Of a stretch of 64,000 nucleotides of DNA, positions 1 through 8,945 are shown piece after piece. The notes beneath the pieces are model-generated. The model ran no database searches. It was given only the letters and a program-made list of their open reading frames with translations, and was not told the origin of the DNA. Position 1 is the stretch's first letter, and each line of letters starts with the position of its first letter. The DNA is from an uncultured Prevotellaceae bacterium. GTDB taxonomy: Bacteria > Bacteroidota > Bacteroidia > Bacteroidales > Bacteroidaceae. The stretch is from the NCBI GenBank assembly GCA_900315745.1, contig ONAG01000010.1, forward strand, positions 56,205-120,204. The letters run 5' to 3'. Both the position numbers and the translations under genes were made by a program.

Positions 1-1
1 C

Positions 2-1243
2 GCCAATGGCGACCATGCCGACTTCGATATAGACGACTGGCACGAACTGACAAGGCAGAACAAGGGAGCAAGGCTGACTTTCACCGTATGCGTTTGCGTG
101 GACGGACAATGGAGCCAGTATCGTGACTTCGATGTCATGGTGAGCGACGACGACCTGGATGAATGGGGACTTACCTATCGGCGCATAGCTCCAGGATATG
201 AGGTTTATGGCAAGATGGGATTATACCAGAGAGACCTCTCCACTTTCGACGAATATGCCATAATAGAGAATACTGCCGTGCCTGGAGCATGTCTCAACTG
301 CCACGTCGCCAATCGCACCAACCCGGAGCAGTTCACTTTCCACGTCAGGGGAGACAAGGGAGCCACCATCATCCAGCGACAAGGACAGGTGGAGGTGCTC
401 AAGGCAAGAAACGATAGTATCGGAGGGTCGTTAGTATATCCCTATTGGCATCCATCTGGCAAATACGTGGCATATTCCACCAATCTCACCAACCAGTCGT
501 TCCATGCTGTGGCAGAAGAGCGGATAGAGGTCTTCGACCATGCCTCCGACGTGCTTGTTTATTGTCCCGAAACACATGAGATACTGCGCGACTCGGCATT
601 GGCAACCGCAGACCATTTTGAGAATTATCCCGTCTTCTCGCCCGATGGCAAGACACTCTATTACTGTGCAGCAGAGAAGAAGGAGATACCACAGGAATAC
701 AAGGACATACGCTATAACATCTGCAAGGTGGGGTTCGACCCTGAGCGTGGCATTGTCGTTGGCGAGCCCGATACCATCTTCAACGCAAGACAGATGGGAA
801 AGAGCGCCAATCATCCAAGACCATCCTACGACGGACGCTTCCTGCTCTTCACCATGAGCGACTATGGCTGCTTCCCCATCTGGCACAAGGAGGCAGACCA
901 ATGGCTCCTCGACCTGAGCAGTGGGGAGGCGCGTGCGCTCGACGAAGTGAACAGCGACGACACCGACAGCTACCACAACTGGAGCGTCAACTCAAGGTGG
1001 ATGGTTTTCACGTCGCGCAGGGGCAATGGGTATTACACGCAGTTGTACCTCGCTCACGTAGATAAGAAAGGGAGGGTGTCGAAGCCCTTCCTGCTGCCAC
1101 AGCGCTACCCATGGGAATATTACGACGAGACGCCATACTCGTTCAACACACCCGATTTCACCAAGACGCGGGTGGATTTTGACCGTCATGCCGCAGCCCT
1201 TGCCATCAGTGCTGAAAAGCGTGTGCCAACAGTGGTGAAATAA
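2..1243 (+). CDS. PD40 beta-propeller protein with one CxxCH haem motif (5' truncated by window)
   Basis: The frame is already open at base 2, and its first residues (ANGDHADFDIDDW) match residues 78-89 of the complete paralogue at 2875, so only the N-terminus, with a presumed lipoprotein signal, is missing. A single CLNCH motif, a c-type haem attachment site, is coded near base 291. After it come propeller-blade signatures of the PD40/TolB type: YWHPSGKY, FSPDGKTLYY, RPSYDGRFLLF, and a closing NWSVNSRWMVF. The expected location is the periplasm or outer membrane, anchored by lipid. It is followed after 21 bp by a DUF6057-type membrane protein and then by a second copy of itself. The electron-transfer role is inferred from the haem motif; the substrate is unknown. 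Confidence 0.8.
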   Translation, partial: ANGDHADFDIDDWHELTRQNKGARLTFTVCVCVDGQWSQYRDFDVMVSDDDLDEWGLTYRRIAPGYEVYGKMGLYQRDLSTFDEYAIIENTAVPGACLNCHVANRTNPEQFTFHVRGDKGATIIQRQGQVEVLKARNDSIGGSLVYPYWHPSGKYVAYSTNLTNQSFHAVAEERIEVFDHASDVLVYCPETHEILRDSALATADHFENYPVFSPDGKTLYYCAAEKKEIPQEYKDIRYNICKVGFDPERGIVVGEPDTIFNARQMGKSANHPRPSYDGRFLLFTMSDYGCFPIWHKEADQWLLDLSSGEARALDEVNSDDTDSYHNWSVNSRWMVFTSRRGNGYYTQLYLAHVDKKGRVSKPFLLPQRYPWEYYDETPYSFNTPDFTKTRVDFDRHAAALAISAEKRVPTVVK

Positions 1244-1264
1244 CAAGGTTCCCGCTGAAAAACA

Positions 1265-2878
1265 ATGACCATGAAGACAAGAAAGACATCAATATTCAAA
1301 TCGATGGGCGTGTCCATCATCTTGGGGATTGCCGTATTCCTCTTTTGGGGTTGGGCATATCCTCATGCCTTATCCTATCAAGAGCAGTACCAGCTGTTCT
1401 TGTGGACAGGCGACTATCTGCTTGATGCACTCCGTATCCCTGGTGGTTTTGCGGCATGGTTGGGTGAGATGGTGGTGCAGTTCTATGTCTTCCCATGGTT
1501 GGGTGCCTTTCTGCTTTCACTTCTGTTTATCGCCTTGCAACTTGTGGTTGTTGCAGCAATGTCAGAGAAGCATGGCTCGGCATGGCAACTGCTTGGTCTG
1601 CTGCCCCCCATTATGGTTCTAACATTGATGGGCGACGAGAGCGTGCTGTTGTCATATCTCGTGGCTCTCATTTCATCCATAGCCCTTTTCGTTGCCTTTC
1701 GCCGAAAGTCGCTATGGGCAGATGTCATAGTAGTCCCTTTGGCATACTGGCTATTGGGACCGCTGGCATGGTTGTATGTTGTCTTGCGTGTGGTGGAAAA
1801 CGGTTGGCGGTGGTTGGTCATGGTTCTTCTGCTCCTTGTGGTGCAGTTGTTGGCATACAGATATTTTCTTCCCCAATGGCCGTTGTATGGAGTTGTTACA
1901 GGACAAGTCTATTATCGCATACCAATGATGACCCCCGTGCTGATGTGGCTGACACCATTGGTGGTGGTAGCCATCATCCTGCTTTCTCGTATGAGCCATG
2001 CCAGATGGATGGTTGCCGTGGAACTTGGAATTGTCGTGGCGGCGGCGTTTCTTGCCGTTGGTGAAGGTTATGAGAAGGAGAAATACGAATTGATACGTCA
2101 GGATTATCTTGTGCGTAACGAGCGATGGGATGACATCATAGACCGCGCAAGAGACTATCAGGTACACACCGATTTCAGTTCGGTATGCGTCAACCTCGCC
2201 CTCTCGCAGAAACGACAGCTTGCTGAGAAGATGTTCGATTTCTACCAAAGCGGCACTGGAGCTCTCATCATGCCCAGGGTGCGCGACCTGACCTCCATGT
2301 TGCCGTCGGCAGAGGTGTTTTGGAAACTTGGCATGGTGAATTCCGCACAGAGATACATGTTCGACACCCAGGAGTCGATTCTCAATGGCAAGAAAAGCGG
2401 GCGATGCACTAAGCGTATCGTGGAGTGCATGATGGTAAATGGTCATTACAAGGCGGCAAAAAAACATATTGACCTGCTCAAGAAGTCGCTGTTCTACAGG
2501 CAATGGGCAAAGGAGGCGGAGACCTTCCTCGGCAATGATGGAAAGGTGGATGCCCACCCCGTGTGGGGCAAGTTGCGCCAATACAGATACAAGGACAACT
2601 TCCTCTATGAATACTCTGAAATGGACAAGATGCTGGGACTGCTATTCGTCAACAACCCCAAAAACAAGATGGCTCTCGACTACATGCTTGGACAGATGTT
2701 GCTCAATGGCGATGTGCCTGCCTTCCAGCAGCACTTAGAGTGGGCGCGTCAATACGGTGGATATGTTGACATGCCAAGGGTGTACCGTGACGTGGTGCAA
2801 TGCATACAGAGCAACGGACAGGTGCAAGGGTCGCCATACATGAATTACATAAACACCATGAAGGGACAACAGCCATGA
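1265..2878 (+). CDS. DUF6057-type multi-pass membrane protein
   Basis: 537 aa. The N-terminal half (about residues 15-265) is a run of hydrophobic helices, and the C-terminal half (about 270-537) is soluble and helical, looking like tetratricopeptide-type repeats. The opening FWGWAYPHALSYQEQYQLF closely resembles the FFQFFYPYHFFYQEQNQLF of the second copy at 25636-27231. I recognise this as the DUF6057 type known from Bacteroidetes; its biochemical function is not established. The stop overlaps the start of the next gene in ATGA, so translation of this protein and the following PD40-haem lipoprotein is probably coupled. A second ATG six bases downstream (1271) is an equally good start. The family call is from memory; the membrane topology is visible. 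Confidence 0.75.
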   Translation: MTMKTRKTSIFKSMGVSIILGIAVFLFWGWAYPHALSYQEQYQLFLWTGDYLLDALRIPGGFAAWLGEMVVQFYVFPWLGAFLLSLLFIALQLVVVAAMSEKHGSAWQLLGLLPPIMVLTLMGDESVLLSYLVALISSIALFVAFRRKSLWADVIVVPLAYWLLGPLAWLYVVLRVVENGWRWLVMVLLLLVVQLLAYRYFLPQWPLYGVVTGQVYYRIPMMTPVLMWLTPLVVVAIILLSRMSHARWMVAVELGIVVAAAFLAVGEGYEKEKYELIRQDYLVRNERWDDIIDRARDYQVHTDFSSVCVNLALSQKRQLAEKMFDFYQSGTGALIMPRVRDLTSMLPSAEVFWKLGMVNSAQRYMFDTQESILNGKKSGRCTKRIVECMMVNGHYKAAKKHIDLLKKSLFYRQWAKEAETFLGNDGKVDAHPVWGKLRQYRYKDNFLYEYSEMDKMLGLLFVNNPKNKMALDYMLGQMLLNGDVPAFQQHLEWARQYGGYVDMPRVYRDVVQCIQSNGQVQGSPYMNYINTMKGQQP

Positions 2879-4341
2879 AAAGCGTGAGAATATTGAATAT
2901 CATCCTCTGCTCCCTGTTGCTGATGGCTTGCGGACATAGGGTGACAAACCCGAAAAAGGTGGCACGACAGCCCGACATCTACCCCGACTATGCGGGGGTG
3001 ACCATTCCTGTCGGCGTGGCGCCACTCGACTTCGTCATGGCAGATGAAAGCGTGGAACGCATCGACGTGGTGGCAAGAGGGAGTAAAGGGGGCGAGATGC
3101 ATGCCAATGGAGAGTATGCCGATTTCGACATTGACGATTGGCACCAGCTTACCCGGCAAAACAAGGGTGGTGACATCATCATGACGGTGTGCGCGCTGAA
3201 AGACGGGCAATGGCTGCAGTATGAGGACTTCACCGTTCATGTGAGCAACGTTCCGCTCGACGATTACGGATTGACCTACCGGCGCATACCGCCGGGGTAT
3301 GAGGTGGGAGGCGACATTGGCATCTACCAACGAGACATACACACTTTCAAGGAGGAGCCAATACTCACGGAGACCGCTGTGCCGGGAAGGTGCATGAACT
3401 GCCATACTCCAAACCGTACAGACCCCAACTGGATAACAATGCAGATAAGGGGCGACAATGGAGGGACACTCATACAGAAGGGTGGCGTGCAACGCTGGCT
3501 TGACACCAAGACTGACAGCACCAAGGCGGCTGGCAGTTATGCTTACTGGCATCCATCAGGTGATTTCTGCGCATACGCCACCAATGCAGTGCACCAGTCG
3601 TTCTTCGTGGGCAGGAGCAGGCGCATAGAGGCATACCACAGTTTCAGCAACATCGTGGTGCTCGACACAAGAAGCAACGAATTGCTCCTCACCCCGTTGC
3701 TGCAAACCGAGGACTTGGAGATATTCCCGGCATTTTCGCCAGATGGCAAGAGCATCTACTATAGCACATCAAAGCCATGTAATGTGCCGGCAGAGTATGA
3801 CAAGGTGAAATGCAGCATCTGCGCCATTCCGTTCGATGCCGCCACAGGCACATTCGGAGATGTTGTAGATACCTTGCTCAATGCAAGGCTGCTCGGCAAG
3901 AGCTACACCCAGGCACGACCTTCGTATGACGGGCGGTGGCTCATGTACACAGAAACAGAATGCAGCAATTTCCCTGTTTTTCACCCAGAGGCGGACTTGT
4001 GGCTTATGGACCTGAAGACCCGGGATACGCGGAAACTTGATGAGGTGAATAGTCCCCTTGCAGAGAGTTGGCACAACTGGAGTTCAAACAGTCGGTGGTT
4101 CGTCTTCACCTCAAAACGGGAAGATGGGATGTATGCACAACTGTTTTTAGCCAGTATCGACAGTCAGGGGCGTGCCACAAAGCCTTTCCTGTTGCCCCAG
4201 CGGAACCCAAGAAAGTTCTATCGCGAGATGATGGATTCATACAATGTGCCCGACTTCACCAAGACTCGTGTGGAGTTTGATGTCAAGGAAGCTCATAGGC
4301 AGGTGTTCCAAGGCGAACGCATTAAAGTCAACATAAAATGA
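2875..4341 (+). CDS. PD40 beta-propeller lipoprotein with one CxxCH haem motif
   Basis: 488 aa. The start is set by the ATGA overlap with the upstream gene and by a lipoprotein signal that begins there, with the lipobox LLMAC and lipidated Cys at residue 19. The haem-binding motif CMNCH is at residues 173-177. Propeller-blade signatures follow: YWHPSGDFCAY, FSPDGKSIYY, RPSYDGRWLMY and NWSSNSRWFVF. It is a paralogue of the truncated gene at the window start and of the protein at 24161-25639. The N-terminal stretch DIYPDYAGVTIPVGVAPLDF recurs in the last of these and looks family-specific. A periplasmic haem protein working with the DUF6057 partner is inferred from position only. Confidence 0.82.
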   Translation: MKSVRILNIILCSLLLMACGHRVTNPKKVARQPDIYPDYAGVTIPVGVAPLDFVMADESVERIDVVARGSKGGEMHANGEYADFDIDDWHQLTRQNKGGDIIMTVCALKDGQWLQYEDFTVHVSNVPLDDYGLTYRRIPPGYEVGGDIGIYQRDIHTFKEEPILTETAVPGRCMNCHTPNRTDPNWITMQIRGDNGGTLIQKGGVQRWLDTKTDSTKAAGSYAYWHPSGDFCAYATNAVHQSFFVGRSRRIEAYHSFSNIVVLDTRSNELLLTPLLQTEDLEIFPAFSPDGKSIYYSTSKPCNVPAEYDKVKCSICAIPFDAATGTFGDVVDTLLNARLLGKSYTQARPSYDGRWLMYTETECSNFPVFHPEADLWLMDLKTRDTRKLDEVNSPLAESWHNWSSNSRWFVFTSKREDGMYAQLFLASIDSQGRATKPFLLPQRNPRKFYREMMDSYNVPDFTKTRVEFDVKEAHRQVFQGERIKVNIK

Positions 4342-4427
4342 CAGTCCAACTCATGCCCCATCATGAGCACCATACAAACAAAAGTAGCAACCTCAAACCA
4401 TTATTCTAAAATGACCGACATATATAT

Positions 4428-5948
4428 ATGAGAATGAAACAATTTTTCTTAACTATTGCAGCTGCCATGTTGTTGACCGCATGTGGGAACAGCTTCACCA
4501 CCAATACCAAGGAGGGTGTGGAAATGGCTTTCGTAGTCAACGACAAAGTGGAAAAAAACTGCGAGGTGGGAACTGGTGGTACGAGAATGGCAGCCATTGG
4601 CAATTATCGCGGACACATCACCATACCATCATCCGCCAACGACTATTTTGTGAATGGTGTGGGTGACTATGCCTTCTATGGATGTGAAGGATTGACCTCG
4701 GTGACCATTCCTGCGAGCATAGAGAGGTTGGGTGATGAGGCTTTCGCCAATTGTGAGAAATTGAATGATGTCACCATACCTTCTCGTGTCAAGACCATTG
4801 GTTATGGGGTATTCATGGGTTGCAAAAACCTGAAGTCGGTGAAGGTAAGATGCAAAATGGACAGCATAAGCGACTTCCTTTTCCAAAGCTGTTCCAGCTT
4901 GCCAACATTTGTCATTCCAGAGACGGTGAAGGTCATTGGCGACTATGCTTTCAAAGATTGCACCAGTCTTGACAGCATTGTGCTGCCCAAGGGTGTCACC
5001 GTGATAGGCATAGAGGCTTTTTATGGATGCAAGTCTCTTTCGAGCATTAGCATACCCGAGGGCGTGGTGAGTATTGGCGACGGAGCCTTTGGCGACTGTA
5101 CCAGCCTTACTTCCATCCACATCCCTGCCAGCGTGAAGCATATCGGCGTGGGAGCGTTTCAGGGGTGTGCCAACCTCGCCAGCATCACCGTGGATGAGAA
5201 TAATGCATCATATGACTCCAGGCAGGGCTGCAACGCCATCATAGACAAGGCGTCGGAGTCTATGATACAAGGATGCAGCACGACGAGGTTCCCGTCCAAT
5301 GTATATACAATAGGCGACAAGGCTTTCTATGGCACAGAAGGTCTTGAGTCCATCAGCATCCCTGTGGGTGTGACTGCTATTGGTGAACAAGCCTTTGCCT
5401 TCTGCCCCCGCTTAAGGTCGGTTTCCATCTCGTCGAGCGTCACTTCGTTGGGCGAATGTCCTTTTGTCGGTTGCCAGTCGCTTGTCAGCATCTCTGTGCA
5501 TACCGAAAACCCGGTTTTCGACTCACATGGGAAGTGCGATGCCATCATCGAGACTCTTAGCAACACCTTGTTGGTGGGATGCCGCAATACGAAGATTCCT
5601 ACGGTGGTTACGAAGATAGGCAAAGAAGCTTTTTTCGCTTGTTATGGACTGACTTCGATACGGCTTCATGAGGGAATAAAGATTATCGGTGAACGTGCAT
5701 TCGCAGAGTGCCCAGACTTGAAGAACATATATTTGCCATCAAGCATCATCAGCATCGGCGACATGGCATTTGCGTCATGCAAGAATCTTGAGACCATGGA
5801 AGTGAGGTTGCGTAGGCCAGCAAACGTAGATAAGAACACATTTAATGACACCCCAAGGAAACGGTTGGTGGTGCCATTGGGATGCAAGCAAGTCTATGAG
5901 ACTGCCAGTTACTGGAACGGTTTTTCTGAAATAGAGGAAGGGAAATAG
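4428..5948 (+). CDS. BspA-like leucine-rich-repeat lipoprotein
   Basis: 506 aa, with a lipoprotein signal and lipobox LLTAC (Cys 19). The rest is built of about 23-residue LRR_5 repeats (pattern GDYAFYGCEGLTSVTIPASI) running to the C-terminus, with a cysteine in most repeats. Two spacer segments around residues 265-285 and 360-385 break the repeat array (V..ENNASYDSRQGCNAII and VHTENPVFDSHGKCDAII). Such proteins are surface or periplasmic binding proteins in oral and gut Bacteroidetes. Met3 (4434) is an alternative start. It lies 86 bp behind the PD40-haem gene, so co-transcription is possible but not shown. The ligand is unknown. Confidence 0.85.
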   Translation: MRMKQFFLTIAAAMLLTACGNSFTTNTKEGVEMAFVVNDKVEKNCEVGTGGTRMAAIGNYRGHITIPSSANDYFVNGVGDYAFYGCEGLTSVTIPASIERLGDEAFANCEKLNDVTIPSRVKTIGYGVFMGCKNLKSVKVRCKMDSISDFLFQSCSSLPTFVIPETVKVIGDYAFKDCTSLDSIVLPKGVTVIGIEAFYGCKSLSSISIPEGVVSIGDGAFGDCTSLTSIHIPASVKHIGVGAFQGCANLASITVDENNASYDSRQGCNAIIDKASESMIQGCSTTRFPSNVYTIGDKAFYGTEGLESISIPVGVTAIGEQAFAFCPRLRSVSISSSVTSLGECPFVGCQSLVSISVHTENPVFDSHGKCDAIIETLSNTLLVGCRNTKIPTVVTKIGKEAFFACYGLTSIRLHEGIKIIGERAFAECPDLKNIYLPSSIISIGDMAFASCKNLETMEVRLRRPANVDKNTFNDTPRKRLVVPLGCKQVYETASYWNGFSEIEEGK

Positions 5949-5950
5949 CC

Positions 5951-8674
5951 TTATTTGAGTTTTGGCTTCAACTCGTCGGGGGAGTCCTTGGTGAACATGT
6001 TCACTGGGGGCGCCTCCTTTTCAAACAAATGGCTGATGACCTCTGGCGCGACGGTTGTGGCAGGAGCAAATTTGTCCGATTGCATGTATCTTATGATGGA
6101 GTGCCGGAGTTGACGTGCCACAGGCCTGTTCTTTATGTTGTTTATGTCTATTGTGGTCATCAACAACTTGCCGCCCATCACATTAGCCTCAATCATCATT
6201 CCCAATTTGCGTGACACGTGCCATGTGTCTATCGGCTGCACGATGGGTTGGTACTCGGCGGGAAATTCTGCAAGGTTCATCACTTGTGTGCGGTTCACCA
6301 GTTCCCACCAGTTCAGGTTTTGCCAATCGTCGGTGGGGAAGTCTGCGAACACGGGATGGCTGCTTTGAATGTAGCTGCCTGTGGTGTGTGGAGGTCGCAT
6401 CTTGAACCAGCTTGTGTTCCAGAATACGGGCAGGAAGGTGTGTCGCACGTCATTGCCATAGCGCACCTTGCCGGCGGCGCAGAGCAGCACTTTGCCACCA
6501 CTTCCCAGCATGTCGAGAGCTTTTCTGTCGAGGGTGTCAGTTACGAGTATTCCATTGGTGTTTTCTGCCGGCAAATTTTGTGGGTACACCCAAAAGTCAT
6601 AGTGGTTGTGATACCCATAAACAGAAAGGGTGAGACGCAGTTTTGTGGGTCTGACAATGCCCGATGGGTCGAGAATGATTGTTTGTCCCACGCTGCATAC
6701 GCTGTCCAACAGCACATTGTCTCCGTCGGAGACAGTATAAGTCAATGCACCGCCATATTTGCTTGTAGTGTTGTAGAGGGCAGTACCTATGCAGATGGTG
6801 TCGGTGCTGTTGAAGACGAAGGTGGGGAATAGAGCCAGCGGCACTATCTCAGAGCAGAATTCCCTCCAGTCTTTGGCGGTGCAGTAGCCCTTCTCCTGCC
6901 AGTGTACGTTGAGAACGCCCACTAATGCCGTGCCTTGTCCGCTGTAGTCGTTGAGTGACAGCAGTTGGAATCCCGCATAATCGCTGCTTCTTAGGTTGCG
7001 CTCCATCTCGTATTTATATGCCAGTGTTTGCAGCCTTCCACTTGCCATGAGGAATTTCTCTGCTTGCGATGCCATGCCGTTCTGTTCGAGCAGGTCGCGG
7101 AAAATCTCCAAGTTCCCAGGTTTGTGTGCTCCTGTGTATTGGCTTATCTCCTTGAAGTCTGGAAAGGCGCACCATTGTCCTTGTTCGTGGCTGATGTATG
7201 GCTGAGTGTTCACAGGGTGCTCCTCTGTAGGTTTGAAATTTCTTGGCAGTCTCACCATCTCGTCGAAGTTGTCAGTGCTCTGAGGTGCATGGTTGTCCCA
7301 GTCCAGTCCGCGGGCGCCGCCCTTGACATGATATTCCGAGCCCTCGTCCCAAGCCCATCCGCCACCGACGCTGGCTGTGCAATAGACGCGTGACGGGTCG
7401 TATGCCTTCATCTCCTTCACGAAGTCCTTGCCCCAGCTCACCCAGTCTCCGGCAGGTTCATTGCCTGCTGCCAGCATCACCAACGACGGATGGCTGCCGT
7501 AGGTGTCGATAATGCGCTTGCATTCCTCGGTGAGGTAGTTGTCGATGGCCATTCCTCGGCGCAGCCTCACCCCATGGTTGGGCCATGAAGGTCCTTCTGG
7601 CTGTAGGTAAAGACCCAGTTGGTCGGCAGCAGTAAAGGCAGCTTCGGGAGGGCAGTAGCTATGGAAGCGAATGTGGTTGAGCCCATATTCCTTGCATTTG
7701 CCGAATACTTTCAGCCACGACTCCACGTCGGTGGGAGGATATCCCGTCTCAGGGAAGCAGCAGTTCTCCACGGTGCCCCGCAGCCAGATGGGAATGTCGT
7801 TGAGTGTGAATTGCCTGCCAATGATGCCAATTTCCCTCATGCCGAAGGTTACGGGGATGGAGTCGCCACGATAGTTCACCTTCACAGTGTAGAGTTGCGG
7901 GTTGTCCTCGCTCCACAGTCGTAGTGGTTTTTCCAACGTTATGTTGTATGTGGTGTCGTTGATGAATATTTTGGCTGAGGCGTGCTTGATGTCTGGTTCC
8001 ACACGCTTGCGGAAGATGATTGGCTGTGCACGCAGTTCCATTGCACCTATGATGCCGTTCCAGTCGCCTTGTGTCTGGTCGGTCACGCTGTGTGAGTCTT
8101 GTCCCACGCATACGTTTTCAATACCGTTATATATTTTTATAGCGATCTTGTTCTTCTTGCCGTAAGCGAGATGTTTCGTTACGTCGTATTGGTGTGGTGT
8201 GCTGAGCGACATCTGGTGTCCCACCTCTTGCTCGTTGACATATACAGTGGTCTCGATGTGTGGGCGTTCCAGGAATAGGATCACGGTCTTGCCATGCCAG
8301 TCGGCTGGCACTTCCACAGTGCGCATGTACCATGCGTTTCCCACGAAATGGCGTTCTGGGGTGAGGAAGAATGGGAATTTCATCTTGCCCGGATGGCGGT
8401 AGGGCTCCATGCGTGGGTTGAAGTAGTATGATGAGTCGTAGAGCGATCCCACCCATTGTGTGGTGGGTGTTATGATGTCTCCCTTTCCGTTGGTGAGCAT
8501 GGAGCCTGGCAGCATCACCTTTTCTTTGAATTTCTTTGGAATAGGGGAGGCTTTCGCATTTTTGCTCTTTCCACGGTCGATGGCAAACTGCCATTCGCCT
8601 TGCAGGTTGATGGTGCTTTGTGCGTTAGTTGTGAGTGTTATCAGTAGTAAGAGGAGTGTCAATTTTGCTTTCAT
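5951..8674 (-). CDS. Secreted glycoside hydrolase family 2 enzyme
   Basis: 907 aa from the start that yields a clean signal peptide (MKAKLTLLLLLITLTTNAQS). An upstream in-frame ATG at 8725 would bury this signal. Domain order: sugar-binding jelly roll (about 20-215, with WYMRTVEVPADW), immunoglobulin-like domain (about 220-285), TIM barrel (about 290-600), then further beta domains. The putative acid/base is Glu406 in AAGNEPAGDW and the putative nucleophile is Glu497 in ISHEQGQW. The segment FHSYCPPEAAFTAADQLGLY is typical of a GH2 subgroup in Bacteroides whose substrates vary, so I do not assign beta-galactosidase or glucuronidase. Its end abuts the convergent LRR gene with two bases between. 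Confidence 0.85.
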   Translation of the reverse strand: MKAKLTLLLLLITLTTNAQSTINLQGEWQFAIDRGKSKNAKASPIPKKFKEKVMLPGSMLTNGKGDIITPTTQWVGSLYDSSYYFNPRMEPYRHPGKMKFPFFLTPERHFVGNAWYMRTVEVPADWHGKTVILFLERPHIETTVYVNEQEVGHQMSLSTPHQYDVTKHLAYGKKNKIAIKIYNGIENVCVGQDSHSVTDQTQGDWNGIIGAMELRAQPIIFRKRVEPDIKHASAKIFINDTTYNITLEKPLRLWSEDNPQLYTVKVNYRGDSIPVTFGMREIGIIGRQFTLNDIPIWLRGTVENCCFPETGYPPTDVESWLKVFGKCKEYGLNHIRFHSYCPPEAAFTAADQLGLYLQPEGPSWPNHGVRLRRGMAIDNYLTEECKRIIDTYGSHPSLVMLAAGNEPAGDWVSWGKDFVKEMKAYDPSRVYCTASVGGGWAWDEGSEYHVKGGARGLDWDNHAPQSTDNFDEMVRLPRNFKPTEEHPVNTQPYISHEQGQWCAFPDFKEISQYTGAHKPGNLEIFRDLLEQNGMASQAEKFLMASGRLQTLAYKYEMERNLRSSDYAGFQLLSLNDYSGQGTALVGVLNVHWQEKGYCTAKDWREFCSEIVPLALFPTFVFNSTDTICIGTALYNTTSKYGGALTYTVSDGDNVLLDSVCSVGQTIILDPSGIVRPTKLRLTLSVYGYHNHYDFWVYPQNLPAENTNGILVTDTLDRKALDMLGSGGKVLLCAAGKVRYGNDVRHTFLPVFWNTSWFKMRPPHTTGSYIQSSHPVFADFPTDDWQNLNWWELVNRTQVMNLAEFPAEYQPIVQPIDTWHVSRKLGMMIEANVMGGKLLMTTIDINNIKNRPVARQLRHSIIRYMQSDKFAPATTVAPEVISHLFEKEAPPVNMFTKDSPDELKPKLK

Positions 8675-8738
8675 GGGTAATGTAGGCATTTGAAAAGTAT
8701 GGTGTAAAATGGATTGTTGGTTCATCTATTTGCGATTG

Positions 8739-8769
8739 CAAACATACACAAAAAATATCATAGCGCCAA
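8739..8769 (-). promoter_or_regulatory. Bacteroidetes-type promoter of the GH2 gene
   Basis: On the minus strand TTG, 20 bp, then TATGTTTG. The -7 box fits TAnnTTTG and lies about 65 bp before the chosen GH2 start. Confidence 0.5.
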
Positions 8770-8841
8770 CTTTCAGCAAGGCTTTTCTTGCAAACGCCCG
8801 CTCCTTTTATCTACACCTCCTTGCCAAAGTTGTTTGAAAAA

Positions 8842-8872
8842 TTGGAAATAACAAAGAAAATACCTATCTTCG
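8842..8872 (+). promoter_or_regulatory. Probable promoter of the GH43 gene
   Basis: TTG, 20 bp, TATCTTCG. The -7 box differs from TAnnTTTG at one base. It lies 73 bp before the GH43 start. Confidence 0.4.
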
Positions 8873-8945
8873 CAGAAAAATACGCATGTTGATGTCTGAC
8901 TAAAAGTTGAAAAGACATTACAACCTGGATAGCATCTTTATTATT

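Noticed and set aside
4428-5948. Internalin-like classical LRR
   Set aside because: Repeat pattern and length are those of BspA-type LRR_5, not of internalins.
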